From positions 20,899 through 84,898 of the forward strand of contig MU619362.1 in assembly GCA_025201805.1 (NCBI GenBank): a stretch of DNA of 64,000 nt, given 5' to 3'. A program made the position numbers and the translations under genes. Below, one piece after another: positions 10,703 to 21,613 of the stretch; position 1 is the first letter of the stretch, and each line of letters opens with the position of its first letter. The DNA comes from Parasitella parasitica. Taxonomy: Eukaryota; Mucoromycota; Mucoromycetes; Mucorales; Mucoraceae. The notes beneath the pieces are model-generated. The model ran no database searches. It worked only from the letters and a program-made list of their open reading frames with translations, and had not been told where the DNA came from.

Positions 10703-12063
10703 TTTTATCCGATCAACTGCGTGGTTGAACTTGAGCGCCAACATAGTGGATAAATGTAGCTTACATTTTTAGTTTAAAGAAGCCCAAGTTTGATCAGATG
10801 CAAATTCACCAAACAAAAGGCACTTTTAAATGTGATGATTTGCAACACACTCATTTTACCATCAGAAATCAAATGTGCTTTCGTAGATTTACGATTGATC
10901 TTGCTTGTGAAATCAACAGAATGATATGCCCTGACTTTTCTAAAAAGTCAATGATCACAAACTAAAGGAACGACACGTTTCTGTGCTAGGAGTAGTGTTT
11001 TAAACCGCATTTTTAGTTGTGTTGAAATACAATGCAATTGAATAAATTATTTGAAAATGTATTTATAGTCTAAATGTATCAATTGCGGCTGTTTTAGCCG
11101 AGCAGTAGCACTGTGCATGTATTTTTATACCGAGAAAACGTTAAGCAGGAGGTGCAAAGATTCATTAGTATTAGCAAATGATCAATTCCCCCCCCCCCCA
11201 AAAGGCATGTAAGAAAGAAAGAAGGAGGGTCCGTAGAAACACTCAAAGAATCACTCAAAGAAGCCATGCAAAGCATTTACAGTAATGTTCTACGAGATGT
11301 ATGAACATGCTCATCACGGTTGCTCGTTAGTGTATTTTTCTTTACAAATATACCAAGGTAATGATCATATAAAGACTGTATATTTGGGAAAGTTTAAATT
11401 GTATAATTTCACTAGTCCAAGATTGAATATTTCCCTCCCTTGCCTCTTATTACCACTCGTAGTAATCAAGCTCTCTTTTCTATATAAAATGTATAAATCC
11501 TCGAGAATATTTTGTCTCCTCTCTTGCTTCGAGAGGAGGAGAAGAAGGGGGAGGTAATTTTATATTAATTCCAAGGGCTTGTATATACAATAGTCTTTTT
11601 TTTTCTTTCTTTAAATGACAAAAGAACGATATGCATTTATACGTTGACGAGAAGAGGGTACTGTATATATCAACGATCATTTATATTGATATTTTCGAAC
11701 AATGAAAAATATGCGGATCAGCTGATGTGCATAGTATAAGGCAATTACGAGCATGTAATATGCATATAATTCAATTGTAACTAATCTCCAGTGGCAAATT
11801 CCATATTAATCAATATTTTAAGGAGCTTTTGGATTTTTGGATACAATCAATAAAGTTACGTTCGAAATCTGGTTATTGCCATAAACATATCAAGCACGTT
11901 GCAGCATGCTTGATTCGCATATTGAAGATGAATATATATAGCTTTACTATTACCAGATGCTCCCCCTGTCTTTTCAATTCTTTATATTCAAATAAAACGT
12001 GCATTTTTACTGTTTGTATTCTTTCACAGCCTCCTGAAAACTGACATTTCTGATCTCGTCAAG

Positions 12064-12071
12064 TATAAAAA
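12064..12071 (+). promoter_or_regulatory. TATA box of DPBB protein gene
   Basis: TATAAAAA, 76 bases before the ATG at 12140, followed by a CT-rich leader. Confidence 0.55.
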
Positions 12072-12139
12072 CTTTTTCATTTTCAAGCTTTCCTTCCCTC
12101 CTCTCCCTTCCATTTCTTAAATATTTTATTATACTTGCA

Positions 12140-12867
12140 ATGAAATTCTTATTGATTGCGTACATTTTTACATTCCTCTTTACATTTTCCAAAGCTGCAA
12201 ATAGCACGCCATTCGGTAGACGTGGTGTTGCACGTATCATGGATCCGAGCCAGTATGGCGGCATTAACAGTAATAGTTTAGACAAAAGACACAGAGTCAC
12301 CTGGTTAGTTTGCTTGATTTGCAGCTGTTGGCAGTAACTGACTCTATTTATACAGGTACTCTGGTAATGATCTTAAAAAGGCTGCTTGTTACTCTGGCAG
12401 AAACAACTTGCCCCGTGTTGATGCCAAGATTACAGACATGATTGGAGCCATGGTAAGCCTTTTTTTTTTTTTTTTTACCAACTCAATTAATCAACAAACC
12501 TGATTGATTTTTTTCAATCGCAATACTGATGTATATCATGCTTTTTTTTTTTTTTTTTTTTTATAGTAAGCTTGACAGTTAGACTTACATGAAAACCACC
12601 ATGTTCTTTTAGGCAATGCATAATTTTGAGCAGTGTTACAAGTGCATGGAAATCACAAACAACCGCCAGAAGCACAAAAAGATTATCGTCAAGATCATTG
12701 ACTTGTGCGCAGCATGCAAGGTTGGAAAAGCAATCGACTTGACCCCAACAGCCTTCAAAAAACTTGCTCCTCAAGGAGATTTGGATATTGGTGTACTTGA
12801 TATTAGTTTCAGGCCTGTGAAATGCCCCAAGGGTGGTATATTTGACGTACTTAGCAAGATCTTGTAA
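12140..12867 (+). CDS. Secreted double-psi beta-barrel (RlpA/barwin/expansin-like) protein
   Basis: Three exons (12140-12303, 12356-12452, 12613-12867) encode 171 residues. A strong signal peptide, MKFLLIAYIFTFLFTFSKA, is followed by a dibasic LDKR at residues 47-50 that looks like a kexin site, so the mature protein probably starts near HRVTWYSG. The domain has the barrel features RVTWYSGNDL, an AACYSG cysteine, CYKCMEITN, IIDLCAACKVGKAIDLTP, FKKLAPQG and a final RPVKCP. This is the loosenin/DPBB type of small secreted fungal protein, often cell-wall associated and without demonstrated catalysis. The cysteines could form two or three disulphides. The long intron 2 carries two poly-T tracts. 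Confidence 0.88.
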
Positions 12868-13848
12868 GCCCACATGTTATTTGTTGATAATTCATCGTTC
12901 GGTTTATTCGTTGTAACATCTGTTATTTTAACATTGTTGTAAAATCAAAATCTACTACATATCCATGCACACCATACCAAATATAATAAACAACATCTGT
13001 TACCTCTTAGAATCAGATATATCCTTATAGCTGCTTTTCTTCATCACTCTAAACCACATAACGTACACACAGTGGAACATGTGTTTATTGCTATTTCAAA
13101 TTTAAATGACTTTCCAAGATAATCAATATTCTTTTGAGGAGCCTCTCTATGGCGAACCAGTGGTATGTCAAGGGGAATGCTTGCAAAAAGACCGTAAAAC
13201 AACTATTGCCATTGGGGCACGCAAGCTTCCAAATGTACCAATTGTTATCCAGAATTATGTCCAGAATCCCGATCTGCGCACCCCCATAAGAACGAAGGTC
13301 GAATTTTTCACCGTAGCTCGGTGTGTGTGTGGGGGGGGGTAGATTACAGCCCACGTCTTGTGCGTTTTTCTACACATGTGATTGATTTTGCACTCGAAAT
13401 TTCGCTTACATTGAGACTGCCATTAGGACAAATTTAATTTGAAAGTAATCTAAAGATGGATAAAATCAGACAAGTATAGATGAAGCCACTACCAGAACAA
13501 ATATACAGGGAATCCGAGATTGCGCTAATCCAATGGGTGTAGCTGGCTTTGGCGCGCAAAATACTTTTTAGATGCAACCATGTACCGTACGTCATGTTCA
13601 ATACAATCGGAAACAAACGGCGCGACCACGATGTTAAATAGTATCAAGGCGTTGGTTCGTTCGTATTCAGGGTTCCAGACTCGATTATGTAAACGCAAAC
13701 AAAGTTTTCATTGGTGTAGCTGATGATGTTGGTGCTTCGAGTGATTTTATGTCACAAAAAGGGAATGATACTGTACAATACTAATGTTTTATTTCAATTG
13801 ATGTAAGGAGGCTGTTTTCTATCTGTATGTTATGAGTCTCAAGTGGAA
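12868..13848. other. Region between DPBB and DUF3605 genes
   Basis: Contains one weak candidate gene (13106 onward, listed separately), a GT/G-run microsatellite at 13320-13339 and otherwise no supported feature. Confidence 0.5.
13106..13342 (+). CDS. Hypothetical ORF interrupted at a GT/G repeat
   Basis: A 78-codon frame opens with ATG after an A/T-rich leader and reads sensibly (MTFQDNQYSFEEPLYGEP, then IAIGARKLPNVPIVIQN) until it runs into (GT)5G9 and stops. In the next frame, directly past the run, an open stretch from 13340 reads DYSPRLVRFSTHVIDFALEI to a stop near 13435. The two parts could be one protein of about 105 residues broken by a slipped homopolymer, or a gene with an intron whose borders I could not find. 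No family is recognised. Confidence 0.25.
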   Translation: MTFQDNQYSFEEPLYGEPVVCQGECLQKDRKTTIAIGARKLPNVPIVIQNYVQNPDLRTPIRTKVEFFTVARCVCGGG

Positions 13849-14395
13849 TTAATTAATGCGTTGGCGCATAAAGACATGCACATGAGGCAATTTACGAACG
13901 CTTTGAATTTCTGGTGGGTTTACAAAATACACCCACTCGTACTGCTTGTGTCCATAGTTTGATTCCAAAATGTGTTCAATGTAGTCTCTAGAAAGAGGAA
14001 TTTGGGACCAGAGCAGGATGTGCTGGATACCTGCCTCTACCGAATAAGGGAAATCATTGGGGAGGATGACGACAGGTGGGCGATTCCTATCTTGAATAGG
14101 CTCGAAGCGCAGCTTTGTAGAGAGGAGGTAGTTTTCAATAGAGCCATATTTGCTCAGTGTATCCTCCATCCATTGGTTGTAGACAGCTTGGACTTGCTTG
14201 CTGCGATGAATCGACTTGATTTGATTTGTAGCTGTTTCGAGGGTGCTGGTGTTAATATGCAATGCAAATGTAATGTACCAGATGCTTACAAACATAATAG
14301 TGGACCTCGTCCCAAGTGAATACTTGATCTTGATCGTGTTTTGAGGGAGTGGCTAAACCAGATGTACGAGCAGCAAGAACAACGTTTGGCGGCAT
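13849..14395 (-). CDS. DUF3605-family protein
   Basis: Two exons on the minus strand, 14395-14290 and 14231-13849 (intron gtaagc...aacag), encode 162 residues. The N-terminal exon gives VFTWDEVHYYV. The second exon has the DUF3605 landmarks: VILPNDFPYSVEAGIQHILLW, where the family has 'ILPNDWPYG...HLVVW', then YEWVYFVNPPEIQSVR and a final PHVHVFMR. The family is widespread in fungi and includes proteins annotated as N-acetylglucosamine-induced protein 1; its activity is unknown. Using the exon-1 ATG instead of the internal ATG at 14295 is needed to include the conserved WDEV segment. Confidence 0.78.
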
Positions 14396-14663
14396 ATTTT
14401 GAAGCTAGTCTATGATAGTTGAAAGAAAAGAGCAGGGCTAGCAAAATTAAGGGTCCATCCGTTTTTATATATGCGATAATGAGTGGGTCAACGTTTTTGC
14501 ATTAAACGTCATTGGACTACACTGTCATGCAAGCAAACCAATATAAACCCTGCTTCTGCTTACCAAAATTGGAAAACCTCATAAGCACGCCCCCTTCTCT
14601 CTCTCTCTCTCACTCTCTCTCTTCTTTTTAGCTTCTTTTTTTCTTTTTCTTTCCACACAATAA

Positions 14664-16807
14664 ATGGCATCATCGCATTTTCACAAGAAAGGTACCCAAG
14701 ATGAGTATATACAGCAACTACTAGCACTGTTTCCAAGAGGAGGTAAATTCGTTGCGCTATGCATATGTGTGTATTTGATGACAGCTGGAAAGATTCACAG
14801 CGCAAATCAATAGATCCAGACTATTTTCGCCATTGCCTCGAATACTATAAACAGAATCCAGTTGAAAGAATCACGGAGAAAATCCTGGTCGATTTAGGCG
14901 GTCATTATCCACAGATACCAGTGCCCCAGCAGCCACATGATAACCGATTAAATTCGTGCCTACGTATACTCGCCCTCGACATATTTCCAGGCTGCGATAT
15001 TAGTTTTTTGAGGGAGCAGTTACTGCAGTGTCAATTTGCTCATGTCGAGAGCGTAGTGGATGTTTTGCTGGAAAAGGGCAATAAATGGCCAGAGAGGTTG
15101 AATTATGGCAAAATGGATTCTTCCGAAGGAATTAGAAGCGAGAAGTACAAACGCCAGGCTCAACTGCAACTGACAAAGGATTATCCGCAGGTAAGAAAGC
15201 AACAGCCATACGCTGTGCCCATCGTTCTCTCAGCACTCGTGTATTTATTTATATAATATACATATATATATATGTGTATATACAGGTTTGGAAGTCGTCT
15301 ATTCGAGCTGTGCTGGCAGAAAATAATTGGGATTATATTCACAGTTTCGATCAGCTCAAGGAGATGGGATCAGGTGGATTTTGGAATACGCTGCGGAACC
15401 TTCTCATGCATTGGTCAACAACAAGCAGTCTGCCTGCACATGGCCCAATTTCGGATCATGACTTATTGGAGCAATTGAAACAAATAAATCAACGCAGTAT
15501 TGATTTGCAAATCCTGGACGACAAAAATTTAGCACTGAAAATCAATCTAATCGAATACACAGATAATCAGCAGCTGATGGCCTGTGATTGTTGCTATGGG
15601 GACCTCACTTTTGAGCAGCTTTCATTTTGCACAGAAGGGAGCCATGCATTCTGTCATGACTGTATCAATCACTACATGTCGGAGGGACTATTTGGCCAAG
15701 GTGCATTGCGGGGCCAATCACGTATTCAGTGCATTTCTTCAACAGTCGACTGTCAGGGCTGCTTACCTACACAAATGTTACAACGTGTGGTGAGCCAAGA
15801 CGTTTGGAAGGCTTACGAGAATGCATTGTTGGAAAATTGCCACCGTCTTGACGAGCAACGTATCCAATGCTGCGGCTGCTCCTACTTTGAGCTAGATAAA
15901 TCCACAAAACCTCTGCATTCCACATTAGTCTATGCAAATCACGCAATACAGCATATAGCTCGATGGATCATGGTAGTTGAAATATTGGCCTTTAGTTTTG
16001 TAGCGTACAAAGAAGATAACCTTTCTCTTCTTTTTCTTGCTTCATCATTGCTATCATTACTCATTCAATCGATTTGTTTCCATCAGTGGGACCTGAAGAA
16101 TGACTTGGAAATTGCGTATGCCAGAGTAGCTCGATCAAGACGAGGTGTTTCGTTTGTGTGTCAAAATCCAGCTTGTAGAACCATCACATGCTTGGATTGC
16201 CGCCGTCCTATGCGGGGGCCACATAAATGCTGGGAAAAAGAAACGGATGGTCTTCGACTCTATGTAGAAAAGGCTATGGCAGATGCAGTGAAGCGCACAG
16301 TAAGCAAAATTTCTATCGTAGGGCTCTTATTGCAATCATATATATATCTATATATCTACATTTATATCTAGTGTCCGAATTGCTCATTGTCGTTTCAAAA
16401 ATCGGATGGCTGCAACAAAATTGTGTGCCGGTGTGGTTATGCAATGTGCTATGTCTGCAGAAAAGACATTGCAAAAGGTACATATCGACTCTTTGTCCAA
16501 AATGAATGACGACTTAATCCAAATAATAGAATCCTACTCCCATTTTTGTCAGCATTTTCGTTATAGACCTGGCACAAAATGCGTTCAATGCAGCAAATGT
16601 GATTTATACAAGACAGATCCTGAGGATGAACTCGTTCAGCGTGCGTCTGCAAGAGCCAAGAAGCAGTATCTTCAGGCGCATCCTCAAGTGGCAAATCAGG
16701 CAAATCGCAATCGCATTGGACCCAAAAGTGCCGTTGATAAAATTGTAGAATACAAGCAAACGTATGTATTATGGTGTTTGGAAAAAGTGCTTGATTTGGT
16801 AGTGTAA
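14664..16807 (+). CDS. RBR-type E3 ubiquitin ligase (RNF216/TRIAD3-like) with membrane-spanning insertion
   Basis: Five exons (14664-14742, 14793-15190, 15286-16299, 16372-16477, 16530-16807) encode 624 residues. RING1 begins CDCCYGDLTFEQLSFC and continues HAFCHDCINHY; the IBR is split, with CCGCSYFEL at its start and FVCQNPACRTITCLDC at its end. RING2 is CPNCSLSFQKSDGCNKIVC, with the Cys of SDGCNK in the catalytic thioester position, then YAMCYVCRKDIA. The post-RING2 HFCQHFRYRPGTKC...CSKCDLY matches RNF216. Between the two IBR halves lie two hydrophobic stretches, WIMVVEILAFSFVAY and LSLLFLASSLLSLLIQSICF, suggesting membrane anchoring. The exon 1-2 join uses acceptor ..gaaag at 14792, the only one that keeps the frame. 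Substrates are unknown. Confidence 0.87.
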
Positions 16808-18032
16808 CCATTTTGCAGTGTATTATACCCCCCTCCCTTATTTTTTTCTTTTTTCTTTATTTGTTTTGAATACAGTTTCATCAATCTTCTTTATCTTATT
16901 CAAAGAGCAACTTTGCAACAACCTTGTGTTATACAAATGTAATAAAATTATGGATTTGCAGGATCTGCGCTTCATATTTTTTTGAAACTATAAGGAGAAC
17001 CTAAAACACTGCAAGAAGTCCTGCTTTTGACATTTTGTGGTCATTTATTTTGGTAAACAATAAAGGCTTATTTGTTTGTTATTATGGCCTAATATTAACA
17101 ACTTATTAGATCATAATAATGTCCCATAGTATGGCTATAAACATGCTACGTTAGTAAAAAAAAAAAAAAGTACCAACATGCCCTCCGTGTAATGTGATGA
17201 TAACATCAAAGTTGTTTATATAGAAAGAAAAAGAGTCAACCACTCCAGAGCAGGTGGGAAATAGACTATCATCATCTGTTACAAATTTATACAACACAAT
17301 CAATACACTGGTAATGTGGCGATTAGAGTGCATTTAGCTAGTCAAATACTACCTCGTCTGACTACTGAATAATAAAATGTTGTAACTGCAGCAACACAGG
17401 CAAGGCCAAATCACGATCTTGCCATGTTTACTGTTAATGCTTGAGCACCTCTAATCGTTTAATAATAACGAAATAGTACAGAATATCGCATCATAGCAGT
17501 GCAATAAAGTTTCATCATTGTAAATACCAAGTATATGATAATGTAACTCTCAGGCTAATTTTATTCTTTAATGCATGATTGGCAACATGTATTGTATTAC
17601 AATGCGAAACTGATTGGCAAATGTACAATGTGATAATACATGTATTGTCAACATTCTCGTATCTTATCAATATTTTATACGCGCACCGAATACACGTGAA
17701 GGAGACGCTCCTGCTCCTTATCATCTCACATAAAAATGCGAAAGCCAGGTATTGTGTAATGAAAGATAATTATTTTCACACGATGGTCAGTAGAGAGGGT
17801 GGGTAGGTTAGATTTCCTTTTCGAGTGAGTTTCTCGCAATAAGAAACGGAAATGTCGCCATAAAATGGCGCAATCCAGTTATATCATGATATGAACATTC
17901 CGATTTTATCATTACATTTCAGGCACAAAAAAGAGAGAGAGAACGAGAGAATTTCGTTTCTCGTTCTTTTCTCTTTCACTTTCTTTCACTTTTTTTTTCT
18001 CAGTTTTGTGGTTCATACATATTATAGAAACG
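16808..18032. other. Intergenic, RBR to bZIP
   Basis: About 1.2 kb, AT-rich, with an A12 run at 17157-17168 and a GA/CT-rich stretch at 17930-18000 that is probably the bZIP 5' UTR. No coding signal. Confidence 0.6.
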
Positions 18033-19258
18033 ATGGCAAACGAATCCAGCCCGTCCAACATTTTACCCCCAATTTCCATGCTCACATCTAGATCAACCAG
18101 CAACCAACAGACATTCATGCCAGCATCACCGCCTTCCTCTGGCTACGATAAACCACTGAAATCATTGACAATATTACCAAAACCACACCAGAGAGAGTAT
18201 TTCAACAAGGAGAGGCAGTCAGAGTTGCTGTCTCCTCCTCTTTCTTCATCTACATACCATCAAAAACTACCTTCTACTCATTCTCCATCTTCTCCATCCT
18301 CATCTTCTTATACCCCAGCTACTACACCAGATCAGCATACCTTATGGGCATTATTCAGTCAATTTCAACACCACCAACAGCAACAACAGAAACAACAGCA
18401 ACAACAGCAACAACAGCAACAACAGCAACAACAGCAACAACAGCAGCAACAGCAGCAACAGCAGCAAGAGAAGCAGCACAAAAACACAAATGCCTATAGA
18501 TACTCTGTAAACGAAGCAGACTCAAGCCACCGACCGTCGGATCCACTCTCTTCAACCAACACATCAGATCGAGTATTATCATCTGAAGAAGTTTTGGCAG
18601 AAAAAAGAAGAAGAAATGCAGGAGCAAGTGCGAGATTTCGCGATCGTCGTAAGCAACGAGAACGAGAACTTCAAGGCAAATGCGATCAACTGGAACAGCG
18701 TTCCAAGGAATTTGAAAATGCATTAAGACGTATTGATTCAGACCATCCGTTATTAGCATCAAAGCAACTATTACTTTCTGAGTATGATAATCGATGCTTC
18801 ATGACATCATCTCCTCTACCTTCCTCTACTTCCACCATTACTTCCACTTCTGCTGTCACTGCTCCCTCTAGCACCAGCGATTATTCTTCGGATCATACTC
18901 TTTTTGATCGTGTTGGGCAATTGGAACATCTTATGGCTCGCTTCAAACAAGAAAAAGAAACAGATGTACAAAAGTTGGAAAAGCTTGAAAAGGAGGTATG
19001 TAAAAAAAGCTATTTCATTTGTATAATAGAGGAATTTACACTGACACATAATCCACTCATTAGAATGAATATCTGCGTTCTTTGCTAGTGCCAATGGGCT
19101 TACCTTCCGTATCAAGAAGAGGCAGCGCCACTGATAGCGATAGCTCCTTTACCAGCCATGCTTCTGCTACCAATAAACGTAAACAGCATTCTTCTCGATA
19201 CCAGCAAGACTATAAACGCATACATTTGTCTCCATCGTCTCGTCATTCCGACGATTAA
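18033..19258 (+). CDS. bZIP transcription factor with polyglutamine tract
   Basis: Two exons, 18033-18995 and 19064-19258, encode 385 residues. A Ser/Pro-rich N-terminus leads to a tract of about 30 glutamines (near residues 110-145) and then the basic region AEKRRRNAGASARFRDRRKQ (around residue 187), which has the N-x2-A-S-A-R-F-R signature of Cys-3/Met28-type fungal bZIPs. The zipper heptads continue LQGKCDQLEQRSKEFENAL and resume across the splice junction as LEKLEKENEYLRSLL. Such factors bind palindromic DNA as dimers, often in sulphur or nitrogen regulation; the target is not known here. ATG 18033 is preferred over the in-frame ATG at 18006, which adds only a short hydrophobic stretch. 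Confidence 0.88.
18370..18467. repeat. CAACAG/CAGCAG polyglutamine repeat
   Basis: Nearly pure CAA/CAG array inside the bZIP coding region. It is a likely length-polymorphic site. Confidence 0.95.
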
Positions 19259-21613
19259 ATAGATTTGAACTAGTATATTAAATTACTATGCATACACACC
19301 CCAATGTAATGAGTTATGATGAATAATAAAACAGTATTTATGAGATTTTCTCATGTGAACCGCGCATTAAAATACAAGTATATTCTACTTTTATGGTTTT
19401 CATTCATGGCAGTGTCATAGAATGACAAAAATGCTTGTCATTCAAGTCTCGCTGTCTACTTTATGAACACATTCTGCAGCCGTATATTCATTCTAAACTA
19501 TCGCAATACGCTTGCTACCAAGTTTGTTGTGAAATAAAAGGTCTTGATTTAGCATATTGACGTAGATGTGAATTAGCAGTATCCTACTTATTCGAAATTA
19601 GCTTGGTAGACTTAAATTTATGGATCAAATAATACACTTCTACTATTTGAAAAGCTGTCTTATCCGTCTTTGATTTGAATAAATGATCTAATGCAGCAAA
19701 TAATGCTGCAAGAGTACTAGAACCAGTAGCAAATAGTGCCTTATTTTAATTCGTCAGTTTAAGGATTTGTTAGGGACAAACTGCTTTGCACATTGCTTTT
19801 GATACACATATCGCCCAATGGAAATCAAATTCCTATGGGATAGTCCTAATTGTGTATAAGTTTAAGACAGGCTTTATTTTGCTTTGTATTAAAACGTATA
19901 TGCGGATATATGTAGTTTTTATATGAAAATCACTGGTTTCGGCTTATAACTTCCTATATTTATATCAACTTTTTTTATCGATAGTACGAATATACTTATA
20001 AGATAACGCTGTGTTATCCAGGTTAGACCTTGCTTCTATGGTTCATTTAGCAGAAGCTATGACGAAATGTTTGTTAATTATGAAAATCAAAACTGTTTGG
20101 AAGACGGTCAAGGTAAAACAGTTGATAAGCAAGTGATGCTCAGATAGCCCTGGTTATGCCTATATAAATCAAACTTTAAATAGATTTTATTTTGCTCTTC
20201 ATTAAAGCGTGCCCACGTTTATGTATAATTTTTGTAGCGATTCACATTACATTGATGTCTCATTTTTATATAAAATATCCAATTAGTATAAATAGGCCTA
20301 ACTTTTACCAGATATTGGAACCTTTGTGAAAACAACCATCTAATTCTAGTTCTGCTTGTTCTTGTTCTTGTTCTTGTTCTATTTAATACTATAATTAAAA
20401 CTTGGATTAGATCTTACTACTCTAGTCGATCTGCTCCTTCTGATCAACATATATCATCATAAAGGAGTTTATCACCATAAACTTACACTATACATTGCTG
20501 TCAATTACTACTTGTCTGGTAATATCCACAATGTATATTATATAGTAAGCAATGGCCAAAATAGTAATCTTAGCAATTAGAAATGCCACCTTGACAATAA
20601 AATAATACATCATTCTACCCTTTTGCCGATAAATTATTTTACTCCATCACATTTCAAAGATAGTTTTGTATACATGCTTTTTTTTTTTGCCAATACAAAA
20701 AATTTCATATAAACGCACGCATATTTTGATAAAGAGAAAAGCAAGATAATTTTTGTATTTGGCTGATAGAAACGCAATTGCTATCTGGCGAGTATCATAG
20801 AGTTGGTAATTACACTAGACTGAATATATAGAGATTATACAAAAAAAAATATGATGATGAGGCTGTGATATACACACACACTGGCTACATGTGTAGTACC
20901 AATTCTTACAAGCACTACACGCATTCTGGTTTACTACGGATCAGCAGTATACAACATTTCATATCAAATTGCCCTCACTGAACAATATCGTAATATCTCT
21001 CACAGTTGCCATGGTAATGCCAAGATAAGGCAGAGGGCTTTGCCACGTCAAGGCATAGGCCAACTATTTAGTATGTCACATCTGCCCATGTTCCTGGGTC
21101 AATCTTGAGAATGAAACATATCACACTAAGTGATAGTGTCATTTGTATACAAATAATGGTGTTGTATCCGATATTTTCTATCTCATCAAAGTGGGATCTA
21201 CAGACTCTGAAGAATCGATTATGTATCAAGCTTCCCGTTTTTAAAACCTTGAGCATGACCATCCATGTACACATTGAGCTGCTGATTGATTGAAGAAAAC
21301 ATCAGGAATAAATTGTTTTGCTATATTTTTATAGGGTAGGATACCAGATTTTATGACTATATTGATGCTTTCATATTCAAATGAATGTACTGTAAACTGA
21401 TTACTTTTTGTGATTGTGCAAATAAATAAGGAAAGGGAAGGATTTGAGCGTGCGGTTGTAATTCAAAAAATGAAAATTTTGTGCGATTAACTTAAAAATA
21501 TTCTATGTCAAAAGGGATGGAAGGGGATATAACGAAGGATATAGGGGAAAATTTGGGTATCATAGATTCCTTTTTTTGTGAGGTTTTCGCTCTCTTTTTT
21601 TTTTTCAGGTATT
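19259..21613. other. Long intergenic region with degenerate repeats
   Basis: About 2.35 kb between the convergent bZIP and Pumilio genes, without any supported gene. It contains a (TTCTTG)4-like run at 20353-20380 and a degenerate dispersed repeat at 20490-20640 that recurs inverted near 31.2 kb. The rest is AT-rich and unassigned. Confidence 0.6.
20490..20640 (-). repeat. Dispersed repeat, copy 1
   Basis: The reverse complement of about 20493-20632 matches 31228-31365 along most of its length. Shared words include agggtagaatgatgta, ggatattac and gtagtaattgacagcaatg. The copies have diverged by substitutions and small indels, as expected for an old mobile-element fragment. Confidence 0.75.

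Larger units (their letters stand above)
10548..12139. other. Intergenic, low-complexity and assembly gap
   Basis: About 1.6 kb of AT-rich sequence. It holds a T26+ run at 10667-10692 leading into the assembly gap, a C10 run near 11190, and the TATA box of the next gene at its end. No open frame here has domain or splice support. Confidence 0.6.

Noticed and set aside
18355-18762. Minus-strand ORF opposite the bZIP gene
   Set aside because: Produced by the complement of the polyglutamine codons; the plus strand has a clear bZIP domain and splice structure.
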